In this document: piece by piece, positions 1 to 8,932 of the stretch
How the letters are laid out: each line of letters starts with the position of its first letter
How positions within the stretch are numbered: position 1 is the stretch's first letter
Assembly (NCBI GenBank): GCA_030674155.1
Contig: CM060326.1
Coordinates: forward strand, 16,131,083 to 16,155,844
Length of the DNA stretch: 24,762 nucleotides
Source of the DNA: Stramonita haemastoma
Taxonomy: Eukaryota; Mollusca; Gastropoda; Neogastropoda; Muricidae
Reading direction: 5' to 3'
Translations under genes and position numbers: made by a program
The notes under the pieces: model-generated
What the model was told of the DNA's origin: nothing
What the model saw: only the letters and a program-made list of their open reading frames with translations
The model's database searches: none

Positions 1-25
1 TGACTTGACTTGACTTGACTTGACT
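1..25. repeat. TGACT pentanucleotide repeat
   Basis: Five perfect copies of TGACT open the window, so the array probably continues to the left. The following ~325 bp (26-350) show no coding, splice or repeat structure that I can support. Confidence 0.9.
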
Positions 26-359
26 TCTATGACAGCAAGCCAACAGTGAGGTACGAACTCGGGACACTTCGCGGTTTAGTGATCGAACAGTCTTACTTAA
101 CATACCCGTGGGGCTACCACCTAGGTCCACCCCCATCTTGCATTGTCCCTGAACAAAGAGTCTTGGTACTAACAAAGAGAGCGCAAACAGACGGGTGGAA
201 TCAAAAGGAGGATGGAGTTTTCAGGACAACACTGTTTACCTTGTTCCTCAGACTGTCGACATTCTACCGGCACTGAAGCCTTACTCTGCCGAGTACCCAC
301 CCCCACCAGACGACTCCCTCATTCCCTCATTCCCTCCTCCCCCCTCCCCCACCCAACCC

Positions 360-690
<331 letters not shown>

Positions 691-725
691 TAACTTGGAT
701 TGTCTAACAGCGATAATGCCCCTCT

Positions 726-747
726 CCCCCCCCCCCCCCCCCCCCCC
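726..747. repeat. Poly-C tract
   Basis: About 22 consecutive C followed by GCCCCCGC. A homopolymer this long is prone to length error in any read technology. The surrounding 690-1,040 sequence is G/T-rich on the plus strand and has no recognisable gene. Confidence 0.9.
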
Positions 748-1041
748 GCCCCCGCTTTGTGGGTACTGTACTACTGGGTGTTGAAATATCTGAAGGATAA
801 AAGAAACACTTGAAAACCACTTGTTCTCTGTACAGTACAGCTTGGTTTGACAAAATTAGCAACGATAAGACAAGTGGACAGTCATAGATGGGTACGGGTG
901 GGCCCGGTTTTTGTGGGGTTGTTTTGTTGTTGTTAGTGTCATCTAAAGAGTTGGGTTTGGGGTGGTTGGCTGGTTCTATTGTGCTGTTGTGTCATTTGTT
1001 GCTGGGTTGGTGTTTTTCCCTTCCTCGGTTAATATAGTAAT

Positions 1042-1054
1042 CACCACCACCACC

Positions 1055-1133
<79 letters not shown>

Positions 1134-1135
1134 AT
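1042..1135. repeat. Compound (CAC)n-(ATC)n trinucleotide microsatellite
   Basis: About nine CAC/ACC triplets switch directly into about twenty ATC/TCA triplets, then decay into interrupted ATC and AT. The array abuts the repeat end at 1,150-1,175. Its translations are poly-T/poly-I or poly-D/poly-G and are artefacts. Confidence 0.95.
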
Positions 1136-1149
1136 CATCATCATTATCA

Positions 1150-1200
1150 TATAATTATGGAGTTTATATAGCGCTGAATCTTGTAAAGCAAACAAATTGA
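1150..1200 (+). repeat. Dispersed repeat end with TTTATATAGCGCT motif
   Basis: The motif ATGGAGTTTATATAGCGCT directly follows a trinucleotide array. A minus-strand match, ATGGAATTTATATAGCGCT, sits next to the (AAT)n array at 10,240-10,400. The two share the motif, the following ATCTT and the adjoining trinucleotide repeat. This pattern is typical of a dispersed element whose terminus seeds a microsatellite; I cannot name the family. Confidence 0.55.
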
Positions 1201-1208
1201 TTATTTAC

Positions 1209-1305
1209 AGCTCCTAAGTTCAACAACAATGGTTGTGAGATTTTTGCCTATGCGACCGGGGTTGGGTTTTTTTCTGCTCATCATAAAGGTAGCTGCATTC
1301 CGACT
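1209..1305 (+). repeat. Dispersed single copy of the 130-153-bp hairpin-repeat family
   Basis: Reading plus, the segment contains AGTTCAACAACAATGGTTGTGAG, then GAGATTTTTG, GCGACC, GGGTTTTTTTC and finally AAAGGTAGCTGCATTCCGAC. The same blocks occur in the same order on the minus strand of the tandem units at 12,560-13,170 and 20,400-21,110. Identity is clear over about 95 bp with small indels. This is one degenerate unit outside the array, in the opposite orientation. Confidence 0.65.
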
Positions 1306-1384
1306 TTTGGTGATGTTGTGTAAAATTAATACGATGTCAGTGTGCATGTGGTGTCTTTTTATGTTTTTTAATATAGTCATCCAT

Positions 1385-1912
1385 ATGGTGTGATGTGGTG
1401 TTGTGTGGTGTTGTGTGGTGTTGTGTGGTGTGTGGTGAGGTGGGGTGTTGTGTGGTCGGGTGTGGTGTGTGTGGTGTGTGGTGTGGCGGGGTGTAGGGTG
1501 GTGGGGTGGGGTGTAGGGTGGTGTGGTGTGGTGTGTGGTGTGATGTGGTGTGGTGTGATGTGGTGTGGTGTGGTGGGGTGTAGTGTGGTGTGGTGTGGCG
1601 GGGTGTGGCGGGGTGTGGGGTGGTGGGGTGGGGTGTGGCGTGGCATGGCTTGGCATGGTGTGGTGTGGTGGGTGTAGTGTGGTGGGGTGGGGTGTAGTGT
1701 GGTGGGGTGGGGTGGGGTAAGGTGTGGCGTGGCATGGCTTGGCATGGTGTGGTTGTGGTGGGGTGTAGTGTGGTGTGGTGGGGTGGGGTGGGGTGTAGTG
1801 TGGTGTGGTGGGGTGGGGTGGGGTGTAGTGTGGTGGGGTGTAGTGTAGCGTGGTGGGGTGTGGTGTGGTGTGGTGTGCATGTGGCGTGATGTAGTGGGGT
1901 ATGGTGTGGTGT
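1385..1912. repeat. GGTGTGG-type minisatellite, plus strand almost C/A-free
   Basis: About 530 bp of GTGGTGT and GGGGTGG variants. A clean 30-bp period is visible at 1,765, 1,795 and 1,825 (GTAGTGTGGTGTGG start). A block containing GTGGCGTGGCATGGCTTGGC occurs twice, near 1,633 and 1,721. Both strands give long open frames (poly-HTTP or poly-VWCG) because the repeat lacks stops. These are not genes. Confidence 0.95.
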
Positions 1913-1965
1913 GATCTACGGTATAAGAGTGCAGTGGAGTGGAATGAAGGGTGCTTATTTGTACG

Positions 1966-2080
1966 TTCCCGTGCTGTGCCGTGCTGTGCTGTGCCGTGCT
2001 GTGCCGTGCTGTGCTGTGTTGTGCTGTGTTGTGCTGTGCTGTGCCGTGCTGTGCCGCGTTGTGCTGTGTTGTGCTGTACT
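1966..2080. repeat. GTGCY pentanucleotide minisatellite
   Basis: About 22 copies of GTGCT/GTGCC/GTGTT in tandem. It lies 55 bp after the GTGG minisatellite and, like it, has an A-poor G/T/C plus strand. No gene is supported between 2,081 and 2,260. Confidence 0.93.
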
Positions 2081-2261
2081 GACTGACATTCTGTGGGATG
2101 CAGCTCATTTGCTTTGTGAGGCTGATCTAGCATATCCGTTATGCTGCATTACATACAGTAAAGTGCTTCGCAATAGATTGTACTCAATTGAGTTCTCTTC
2201 TATTCTGTTTTATTCTTTTTTCTTTTTTTTATAAAGATAATTCATAGATTAGAAATTAGCG

Positions 2262-2341
2262 CTGTCTGTCTGTCTTTGTCTCTCTTTCTGTATGTCTGTC
2301 TCTCTGTCTCTGTGTGTATGTATGTGTGTGTGTGAGCGCGC

Positions 2342-2419
<78 letters not shown>
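2262..2419. repeat. Compound TCTG / (CG)n / (TG)n microsatellite
   Basis: Degenerate TCTG and TATG lead into about eleven CG dinucleotides (about 2,335-2,356) and then about 32 TG dinucleotides (to 2,419). The section from about 2,315 to 2,419 is nearly uninterrupted alternating pyrimidine-purine, the sequence class that favours Z-DNA. Confidence 0.95.
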
Positions 2420-2421
<2 letters not shown>

Positions 2422-2439
2422 CATCTTTTAGTATTTTTC

Positions 2440-2479
2440 CCCAAAATTGTCTGGACGACGTTAAACCATAAAAAAAAAC
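2440..2479 (+). repeat. Probable A-tailed 3' end of a dispersed repeat
   Basis: The run CCAAAATTGTCTGGACGACGTT followed by AAACCATAAAAAAAAAC looks like the tail of a plus-strand retroposon. The motif resembles common mollusc dispersed repeats from memory only. No body was identified upstream because the TG array intervenes. Confidence 0.3.
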
Positions 2480-2615
2480 TTTCACTTCGGTAGAGACCCT
2501 GGCTTTTTATTTGTTCTCCAAACAGCACACAGTGTGCGAAATGTCTGTGGACGGGGCTCTTCATCATCACCACCACTGCTCTACTGGCTGTGAAACGAAG
2601 AGTGTTCATGTTGAA

Positions 2616-2652
2616 AAGTAGCAGCAGCAGCAGCATGCATGCATGCATGCAC
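2616..2652. repeat. (AGC)n-(ATGC)n compound microsatellite
   Basis: About five AGC triplets are followed by about four ATGC tetramers. ATGC runs are self-complementary. The 2,653-2,880 stretch is AT-rich with no gene I can support. Confidence 0.85.
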
Positions 2653-2879
2653 CACTTGCAGAAGCCCAGGCCAACTAGTGGCATTTCCCCTTTACCTTGT
2701 ATCATCCCTTCCATCGGCTGCACATAAGGGTTTAGATTCTAGCAGGTTTTTTCTTCTATTTTCGTATGTATTGCATTCGTACTGCATGTACTAAAAAGCA
2801 TCCACAGAAATTAAAAAAAAAACTTTTTGTTTGCAATAAAGACTAGCCCCTGACTCAAAACTTAGAACAATATGAACAA

Positions 2880-2903
2880 AATTTTATATATATATATATA
2901 TAT
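2880..2903. repeat. (TA)n at the left flank of the MITE
   Basis: About ten TA dinucleotides end directly at the left terminus of the inverted-repeat element. A longer TA-rich tract follows the right terminus from 3,326, which fits insertion into TA sequence. Confidence 0.85.
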
Positions 2904-3325
2904 GTGACGGTCCACCACATAATGAGACGGAGTACACATGAAGTCAATTTTTAGTTATTGACATGCTATTGATGTGCAATAAAGTGGCTATCAAATACAA
3001 AAAACAGATTGAAAATCGGACAATTCTGTGCAACATTATTACAAATTGAAATGATAGACTGCAGGTCGGGACAAAATGAAAAACGGGCAAGTTTTTTTTA
3101 GTAAGAGGTTGTCAAAATGAGTGCTTTGGTATTTTCAAAACACATTTAAAAGCAAAAGGAATAAAATATATACCTTTATATTTCATTATAAGATAAATAA
3201 ATAGATCTAGTTTAATAATCAATCAAAATCACAAAATTGACAACTTGACCCCCACCTGCCTTTAAAGGCTCCTAGCGCAAAATTGGGTAATGTGATAAGC
3301 GACTCATTTCGTGGTGGAGCGCCAC
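2904..3325. mobile_element. MITE-like non-autonomous DNA transposon with ~27-bp TIRs
   Basis: The left end GTGACGGTCCACCACATAAT and the reverse complement of the right end, GTGGCGCTCCACCACGAAAT, match at 21 of 27 positions when extended to ATGAGACGG/ATGAGTCGC. Both ends abut TA: left flank (TA)n-TG, right CAC-(AT)n. The 422-bp interior is AT-rich, contains no ORF, and so cannot encode a transposase. Short length, inverted ends and TA flanks fit a MITE mobilised by a Tc1/mariner-like or other TA-targeting transposase. The superfamily cannot be fixed because a TA target duplication is indistinguishable from the flanking microsatellite. Confidence 0.75.
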
Positions 3326-3381
3326 ATATATATATATAAATTTATATATATATATAATTATATATATATATATATATAATC

Positions 3382-3432
<51 letters not shown>
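3326..3432. repeat. (TA)n with (TG)n
   Basis: Interrupted TA blocks up to about 3,400 pass into (TG)n to about 3,430. The TA part is strongly self-complementary and could extrude cruciforms. Confidence 0.95.
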
Positions 3433-3435
<3 letters not shown>

Positions 3436-3535
3436 GTGTGCGTGCATACGCGCGTGTGTGTGTGTGTGTGTCTGTTTGTGCGCATGTGCGTGCGCATGTG
3501 CGTGCGCGTCTGTGCGTGCGCGCACACACACCCAC
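3433..3535. repeat. Degenerate TGTGCG/CACACG alternating purine-pyrimidine tract
   Basis: GTGTGCGTGCATACGCGCG is followed by TGTG and by GTGCGCATGTGCGTGCGCATG motifs. Alternation of purine and pyrimidine holds almost throughout. The 3,541-3,925 interval that follows is ordinary AT-rich DNA with no gene. Confidence 0.9.
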
Positions 3536-3924
3536 CCATATGTGTGTTAAATTTTTGACTAGGCTTTAATCATCCAATCCAGATCTTTATTTATGGGATA
3601 GCCTTACGTTTCTGTGTGTTTTTATATTGTGCAGAGAACTCATTTGCATACATATGTATGTGTAGTTTAGTATCAATGTCGATGTGTCACACTGGGGGGG
3701 GGATAAGCTACCGGTGAATCATCGTCTGTTTTGCGATGGAAGCTAGTAAATGCAGTTGTCGTAAATCGGGTATTTCGTTTGCATTCAGCCAGTTTCCGTT
3801 GGTTGTAATGATTGACATTAAGTTTATTTTTTATAAAGTGCGTTTTTGTTAAGTATATTGAACAAAATGCATTTTTTGAAACTAAAGAATTAAAACGAGA
3901 ACGAACGCTCGATATTGTTCCTAT

Positions 3925-3925
<1 letters not shown>

Positions 3926-4009
<84 letters not shown>
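3926..4009. repeat. (TA)n-(TG)n microsatellite
   Basis: A short TATATA run followed by about 36 TG dinucleotides. Translations such as poly-CV are artefacts. The interval 4,010-4,170 holds no recognisable feature. Confidence 0.95.
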
Positions 4010-4011
<2 letters not shown>

Positions 4012-4171
4012 AAACAAATTTTGTCCGGAATGCATTTAATTAAATACGCAAGATATTTTGGAAAATAAGGAGTTTGGGTATTTTGTAGATGTATTTTTAT
4101 TTCTGACAGGAATTTGAATTTATTTAAACCAGTCTCAGTTGTTTCCGTAATTTTGATGCACCGAGTGTTTG

Positions 4172-4299
<128 letters not shown>

Positions 4300-5204
4300 G
4301 TATCTGAGGTCCTGTGCACATACTCTACACTAAACACACCACCATTCATTCATTAAGAGAATTTTGAACAAAGACCTTTGTCAAGTTTTTGTTTTATTTT
4401 GTTTTGTGGTGTGTGTTTTTTTTGGGGGGAGGGTGATTTGTCTAACATTTCATCAAGATTTGACAACCAGATTGTACAAGTCATTTTGGAGTTTCAATTC
4501 TATTTCAGCTGCGAGCCGGCTACCCAACCCTAACTCCAGCCTTTTTTTGCTGAAGGGGGAGGTAGGCTTTTCCCAATGCTCTGACCAGCAGTGACACAAT
4601 GACTGACCCACTGACAATTGTTAGTTTTTGAATTCTCACACCATCATTCGATATATCTCAGACCACAATATTCATTCCAATATGCTTTTAAAACAAAGTG
4701 AGAAAAAGCTAAATTCCAGCCGTGTTATCTTTACAACCAGAAAACACAGACCCTCGAAAAGGGTAAGTGTAAAACATCAGCCTATCAATTTTAAAGAAAA
4801 GCTTGCTTTATCCTCAGAAAAGAAAGTGAGTTGGGTAGTCATGTGCCTGTGGTGTGTGCTCACCACCTAACACCCTCCCCCCCCCCAAAAAAAAAAAAGC
4901 AAAACACATTTAAAGGTAATTCATGAAGTCTGTACAGGACCATCATGAAATAAATATAGGAAAAATGGAAGCAATGCTGTTTACAACAAACTTTGTAAAT
5001 CCTCTAAAAAAAATTTTCTCTACACATTCTGATTGTTGAAGCCTACTATCAGAGCATCGACTTTTAATATTTGCAACCCAAAAGCATAAACATGCCGACA
5101 CATGGGGTTTTCAATCATTCACCCAGTCACTAGAGTAAAAAATAAATTGTAAAAGCACTTAAAAAGGTTGTAAAAGGTGTTAAAAAATGCTCCCATAGCC
5201 TATG
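4300..5204. other. Featureless intergenic DNA
   Basis: No coding, splice or RNA-gene signal could be supported. Short open frames lack codon structure. A C/A homopolymer junction lies at about 4,875-4,900. The stretch around 4,560-4,600, read minus, contains GGTCAGAGCATTGGG, which could be a decayed SINE A-box region but is too short to call. Confidence 0.6.
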
Positions 5205-5610
5205 CAGTCGTTGGGGAACGAAGTGTAAGAGACCTCAGCTTCTCTAACTTATGCCTATGAATTCCCTGGGGAACAAAGGGCCGCAACAACACACCTCCAA
5301 CGGACTGGGTTCTGGGAGTTCCTCTGAGATCCAGCATATTGAGGGCAGTGCCCATCCCATCTGTCTCTCACGCCGTTTCACCTTCCCTGACCCTAAAAGA
5401 GGGCAGGTACCCAATTCGTGGCTGGGGTAAACTGGGGGACTGTACTGAAGCTTAGGTGCATGAACGGTTGGTCACCCTTCCAAGAGGTGACCACACTCAA
5501 CGCTGCTTAACCTAAGCTCGGGGATAGCGAGAGTAGTAGTACAGAGGGTGGGAAACCAACCCTCTATGCTACCAGCGAGTGCTCTGACCACTGAACTATC
5601 CCGCCTTTGC
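5205..5610 (-). mobile_element. tRNA-derived SINE, family 2, near full length, minus strand
   Basis: Read on the minus strand, the element starts with GGCGGGATAGTTCAGTGGTC, which contains an A-box-like TAGTTCAGTGGTCAGA. It continues through a degenerate B-box-like GGGTTGGTTTCCCACC about 40 bp downstream. The body includes GTTAAGCAGCGTTGAGTGTG, GACCAACCGTTCATGC and CCAGTTTACCCCAGCCACG. The spacing of the two boxes is that of a tRNA-derived pol III promoter. The 3' end is not sharply defined; I placed it where the recognisable body ends. A head of the same type recurs at 10,551-10,579 and 17,319-17,347. Confidence 0.6.
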
Positions 5611-5864
5611 TTCTGCAAGGTTGGCCAATAACAATTACACGGACCATTCTTTTTTTTAAATAAAAAATACTGCAATTTTTTACGCAACACTTCCACTACT
5701 TCGCTTCAGTCCTTTTCCAAAATTACGGTGATCATTTTTTTAGTAATCGATTTTACAATCCGCGCAAGTCGAACATCAGCTTAAAGGATTTTTCTTAAAA
5801 CACGCTGACGATTCACTGGTGATGAGAAATACCTATGGTATACCATTTTCTAGATTTGTCTGCA
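5611..5864. other. Unassigned AT-rich sequence
   Basis: No gene or repeat that I can support. It separates the family-2 SINE from the CA-rich tract preceding the first family-1 SINE. Confidence 0.5.
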
Positions 5865-5872
5865 GGAGTCAC

Positions 5873-5942
5873 AGACACACACGCACGCGTACGCACCACA
5901 CACCACACCCACACCACACACACCACACCCACACACCCCCAC
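5873..5942. repeat. Interrupted (CA)n / CACACC tract
   Basis: Degenerate ACACACC repeats ending in CCCCCACAGTG, directly at the 5' breakpoint of a truncated SINE body. Confidence 0.85.
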
Positions 5943-6130
5943 AGTGCCGACTCCACTGCCCCCCTTCCCCCAAAGTCCTCGGATGAGACTAAACCGAGGC
6001 CACACGGGGCCAACGCACGCAGAACACCTTGCGCACACGTTAAAACCCGTTCCGCTTTCAGAGGAGTAGGTCATTGTGTGCCGGTGGGAACGGACATGTG
6101 TACTTATTCCATTATTCTCAACAAAAGAAA
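5943..6130 (+). mobile_element. Family-1 SINE, 5'-truncated (body and tail)
   Basis: It begins at GTGCCGACTCCACTG, so the tRNA-like head is missing and a CA tract takes its place. Diagnostic body blocks are present in order: CGGATGAGACTAAACCGAGG, ACGCACGCAGAACACCTTGC, GCACACGTTAAAACC, GAGTAGGTCATTGTGTGCCG, and the tail TTATTCCATTATTCTCAACA. It lacks the ACACGGGGACTGGATGTAAA block before the tail that complete copies have, so it also carries an internal deletion. Confidence 0.75.
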
Positions 6131-6170
6131 CTACTCGCACCGTCTCCCCTCCCCTCCACCGCCCTTTCTG

Positions 6171-6306
6171 TGTGTGTGTGTGTGTAGTCGCGCGCGCGTG
6201 TGCGCGTGTGTGTGCGCGTGTGTGTGCGCGTGTGTGTGCGCGTGTGTGTGCGCGTGCGTGTGCGTGCGTGTGCGGGTGTATGGGTGTGTGTGGGGGTGTG
6301 TGGGGG

Positions 6307-6344
<38 letters not shown>

Positions 6345-6390
6345 TGGGTGTGTGGTGTGGTGTGTGTGTGTGTGTTGTGTGTGTGTACGT
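6171..6390. repeat. TG/CG tract with 12-bp higher-order period
   Basis: (TG)n, then about four to five copies of GTGTGTGTGCGC between 6,195 and 6,255, then GTGTGG variants. It runs directly into the next SINE and appears to replace that element's A-box region. Confidence 0.9.
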
Positions 6391-6597
6391 GGTTGGTTAG
6401 GGTGTTGCGCATTGCGCTGCTAACCCCGGTTCGAATCCTATTTAAGGGGATAATTACCCCTGGGGGTCAGCGCTGACTCTACTCCCCCCAAAAGTTCTTC
6501 GGACGGGACTATAAACCGAAGTCCCGCGTACGAACACGCACAGAACATCTTACGCACGCGTTAAAACCTGATCCGCTTATCGGAGGAGTAGGCCCTT
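6391..6597 (+). mobile_element. Family-1 SINE, head partly replaced by TG repeat
   Basis: A clean B box GGTTCGAATCC lies at 6,428-6,438. The preceding GGTTGGTTAGGGTGTTGCGC and GCGCTGCTAACC are compatible with a tRNA-like fold, but the A box is not recognisable. The body follows with CTTCGGACGGGACTATAAAC, CACAGAACATCTTACGCACG and GGAGGAGTAGGCC. It breaks off before the GTGTGCCGG and tail blocks, so it is 3'-truncated. The 6,600-7,000 interval after it has a poly-A run (about 6,634-6,650) and no gene. Confidence 0.7.
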
Positions 6598-7000
6598 CCT
6601 CCTCTCCTCCCCCTTCCTAGCATCCTTTTCTCTAAAAAAAAAAAAAAAAACTATCACCCCCACGCCTCCTCCCACCAACCGCGAAGAAAGAAAATTTGAG
6701 CCAAAGTGTCAGCACAGACCGTTTTATCTATCTGCCTTTTTGTGTCCACATGTGGGGCCAGGGGTTAGTGTTGAGGTCAAGTGTTAGGGTTAGAGTTATT
6801 GAACAGCATGCAAGGGTTGTCTGTCAGCTGGTCGGTCTGAATGTTAGAATTCATGTGGACACAACAGCAGGTAAACAAATGGTGTGTAGCTGTAGACACA
6901 ATGGCATATACCTCGCAAATAGCCTGGAGCTTTAAATCAGAATCACCAGTCCTATCAACAGCAAAAAGTGCCCGTAAAATTTCCAGGTTTTTCTATCTCC

Positions 7001-7226
7001 TCGAAAAGTCTTTCGAAGAAGACTATAAACCGAGGTCCCAGTGTGGGAACCCACGCAGAACGTCTTCCGCACATGTTAAAACCTGATTCTGCCGTTCAAA
7101 ATTTGTAGGCCAGTGTGTGTCAGCAGGAACGGATGACACAACTCTTACAAAACCGCACACGCACGGGGACTGGATTTTAGGGGGGGAAAAAGCACTTGAA
7201 CGCTTATTCCATTATGCTTAGAATAA
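7001..7226 (+). mobile_element. Family-1 SINE, 5'-truncated, 3' part complete
   Basis: It starts within the body at TCTTTCGAAGAAGACTATAA and continues through ACCCACGCAGAACGTCTTCC, GCACATGTTAAAACCTGATT, GTAGGCCAGTGTGTGTC, CGCACACGCACGGGGACTGG and the tail CGCTTATTCCATTATGCTTA. Head and B box are missing. The tail merges into a local 89-bp tandem dimer. Confidence 0.72.
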
Positions 7227-7400
7227 GGCGATTTTAAGTGCGAAACATTTTTGAACGAATTGCATCCATCTTTCTTAAAAGCCCATAATAAACCATGTAA
7301 GAACACTTAGAATAACGCGATTTCAAGTCCGAAAATTTTTTGAACGAGTTGCATCCATTTTTGAAAAAAGCCCACCCCAAAATGGATCTTGTAAGAAAAC
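7217..7400. repeat. 89-bp tandem dimer starting at the SINE tail
   Basis: Unit 1 starts CTTAGAATAAGGCGATTTTA at 7,217 and unit 2 starts CTTAGAATAACGCGATTTCA at 7,306. Both continue with GAACGA(A/G)TTGCATCCAT and end in a CATGTAAGAAC/CTTGTAAGAAAAC block. Agreement is roughly 80% or better by eye. The first unit overlaps the SINE tail, so the duplication includes SINE sequence. Confidence 0.8.
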
Positions 7401-7535
7401 AATAGCCAGACTCCTTTTCTCTGCCTGTCCTCTCACCGCTCTATGTGCATCCCTACCCCTCCTCAACTCCCTTGTCATGTCTTTGCCTCTCCTTTCAACC
7501 AGACTATCTCCTCCCCACAACTACCTTCTAAACAC

Positions 7536-7568
7536 GCATACACGCATACACACACACGCGCTCACGCG

Positions 7569-7627
<59 letters not shown>

Positions 7628-7720
7628 GCGCAAGCACATACACGAACGCGCGCACACACACGCACACAAACGCGCGCACACACGCACACACACGCGCGCA
7701 CGCACGCGCACAGACATTTA
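7536..7720. repeat. (CA)n / (CG)n compound microsatellite
   Basis: CA dinucleotides around 7,570-7,612, a pure CG run around 7,612-7,632 and ACGCGCGCACACA variants to about 7,715. It is nearly uninterrupted purine-pyrimidine alternation over about 170 bp. Amino-acid translations in all frames are repeat artefacts. Confidence 0.95.
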
Positions 7721-7729
7721 TACACAAAC

Positions 7730-7732
<3 letters not shown>

Positions 7733-7765
<33 letters not shown>

Positions 7766-7935
7766 AGAGTCTGTATGTATGTGTGAGGTCTGTATGTGTG
7801 TGTCTTGTATGTGTGTGTGAGTGTGTGTGAGTGTGTGTGTGTGTGTATGTGTGTGTATGTATGAGTGTGTATATATGTGTATGAGTGTGTGTATGAGTGT
7901 TTTATGAGTGTGTGTGTGTGTGTTGTGTGTGTGAA
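7733..7935. repeat. TG-rich degenerate microsatellite
   Basis: (GT)n at about 7,733-7,763, then GTATGTGTG and GTATGAGTG variants. It follows a CA array on the same strand, so the two form an inverted-repeat-like pair (CA then TG) capable of folding back. Confidence 0.9.
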
Positions 7936-7937
7936 TC

Positions 7938-8084
<147 letters not shown>

Positions 8085-8090
8085 GTGTAG

Positions 8091-8755
8091 ATATAGAGGG
8101 AGTCTAATGGTATAACACAGGCAAATAGTCACAGATTTGTTAACAATACTGTGATACTCGTTACAAATTTTGCTCTCATCAAAAAAATTATCTTCAGGCT
8201 TGAACTGCTGTCAGATTTTATAACGAACAGTCCTGTTTCGAGTCATCTCACGAGAGAATGTTTAGCGCGCATTTCTACTACGAGCAAAAACGTTGGTTAT
8301 TCAAGTGCTGATTGTGCAAATTTCAATTTTTGAGGTCTCTGACATTTAGTTACCCTACAGCTGCATAAGTTATGGAACACGTTTAACTATTTTCCAAGAA
8401 CTAAATTTTCTTCTTTCTATTCTAAAAAAAAAATCCTGTTGGGATACTAGGGAGCTGTTGGTATAGATAGGATCCCCACCTTCTGGAAATTCTGTGCTAG
8501 AAATTCCCTCTTTTCTATCCCTCTCATTATTTCTGCTTTGTTCCTTTTCTTCTTGTCACATTCTCTATGGTTGCTGTCTGAACGTTTGACGAAGAAAAAA
8601 AATTTGCAAAGCATTTCGAGGGACAGATTACCTTAAAACATTTTCTTAATCGATTCCATTTACCAAGAGAAAAATGTTTGCCAGTCCTACAAGACTTGCA
8701 GAAAAAAGTTTCTTTTTACATCCAATCGCTTACTCGGATTCATTTAAAAAAACAA
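8091..8755. other. AT-rich unassigned sequence
   Basis: No gene was found. The block TTGCTGTCTGAACGTTTGAC at 8,571-8,590, extended to GAAGAA, matches 12,021-12,046 at 24 of 26 positions, indicating a short dispersed repeat. Otherwise nothing is recognisable. Confidence 0.5.
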
Positions 8756-8757
8756 AA

Positions 8758-8844
8758 AAACACACACACAAAACACACACACGAACGCACGCACGCATGC
8801 ACGCACACACACACACACTACACACACTACACACACTACACACA

Positions 8845-8930
<86 letters not shown>
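8758..8930. repeat. (CA)n - CACACTA - (CTA)n compound microsatellite
   Basis: ACACAC and ACGC variants change into three CACACTACA units and then about 27 uninterrupted ACT/CTA triplets (about 8,849-8,927). The triplet end overlaps the stop codon of the minus-strand exon candidate, whose reading continues TGG TAG TAG TAG. Confidence 0.95.

Positions 8931-8932
<2 letters not shown>

Noticed and set aside
1201..2133. 310-residue minus-strand frame rich in His, Thr and Pro
   Set aside because: It is the GTGG and GTGCY minisatellites read on the other strand. Two further minus frames are open over the same repeat, so lack of stops is a property of the repeat.
8151..8333. 60-residue plus-strand open frame
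   Set aside because: No splice signals, recognisable motif or biased codon use. It is of a length expected by chance in AT-rich DNA.
8571..8640. Penelope-like or hammerhead-type element end near GTTTGACGAAGAAAA
   Set aside because: The resemblance is limited to a few bases. I could not identify the conserved ribozyme core or any reverse transcriptase sequence nearby.
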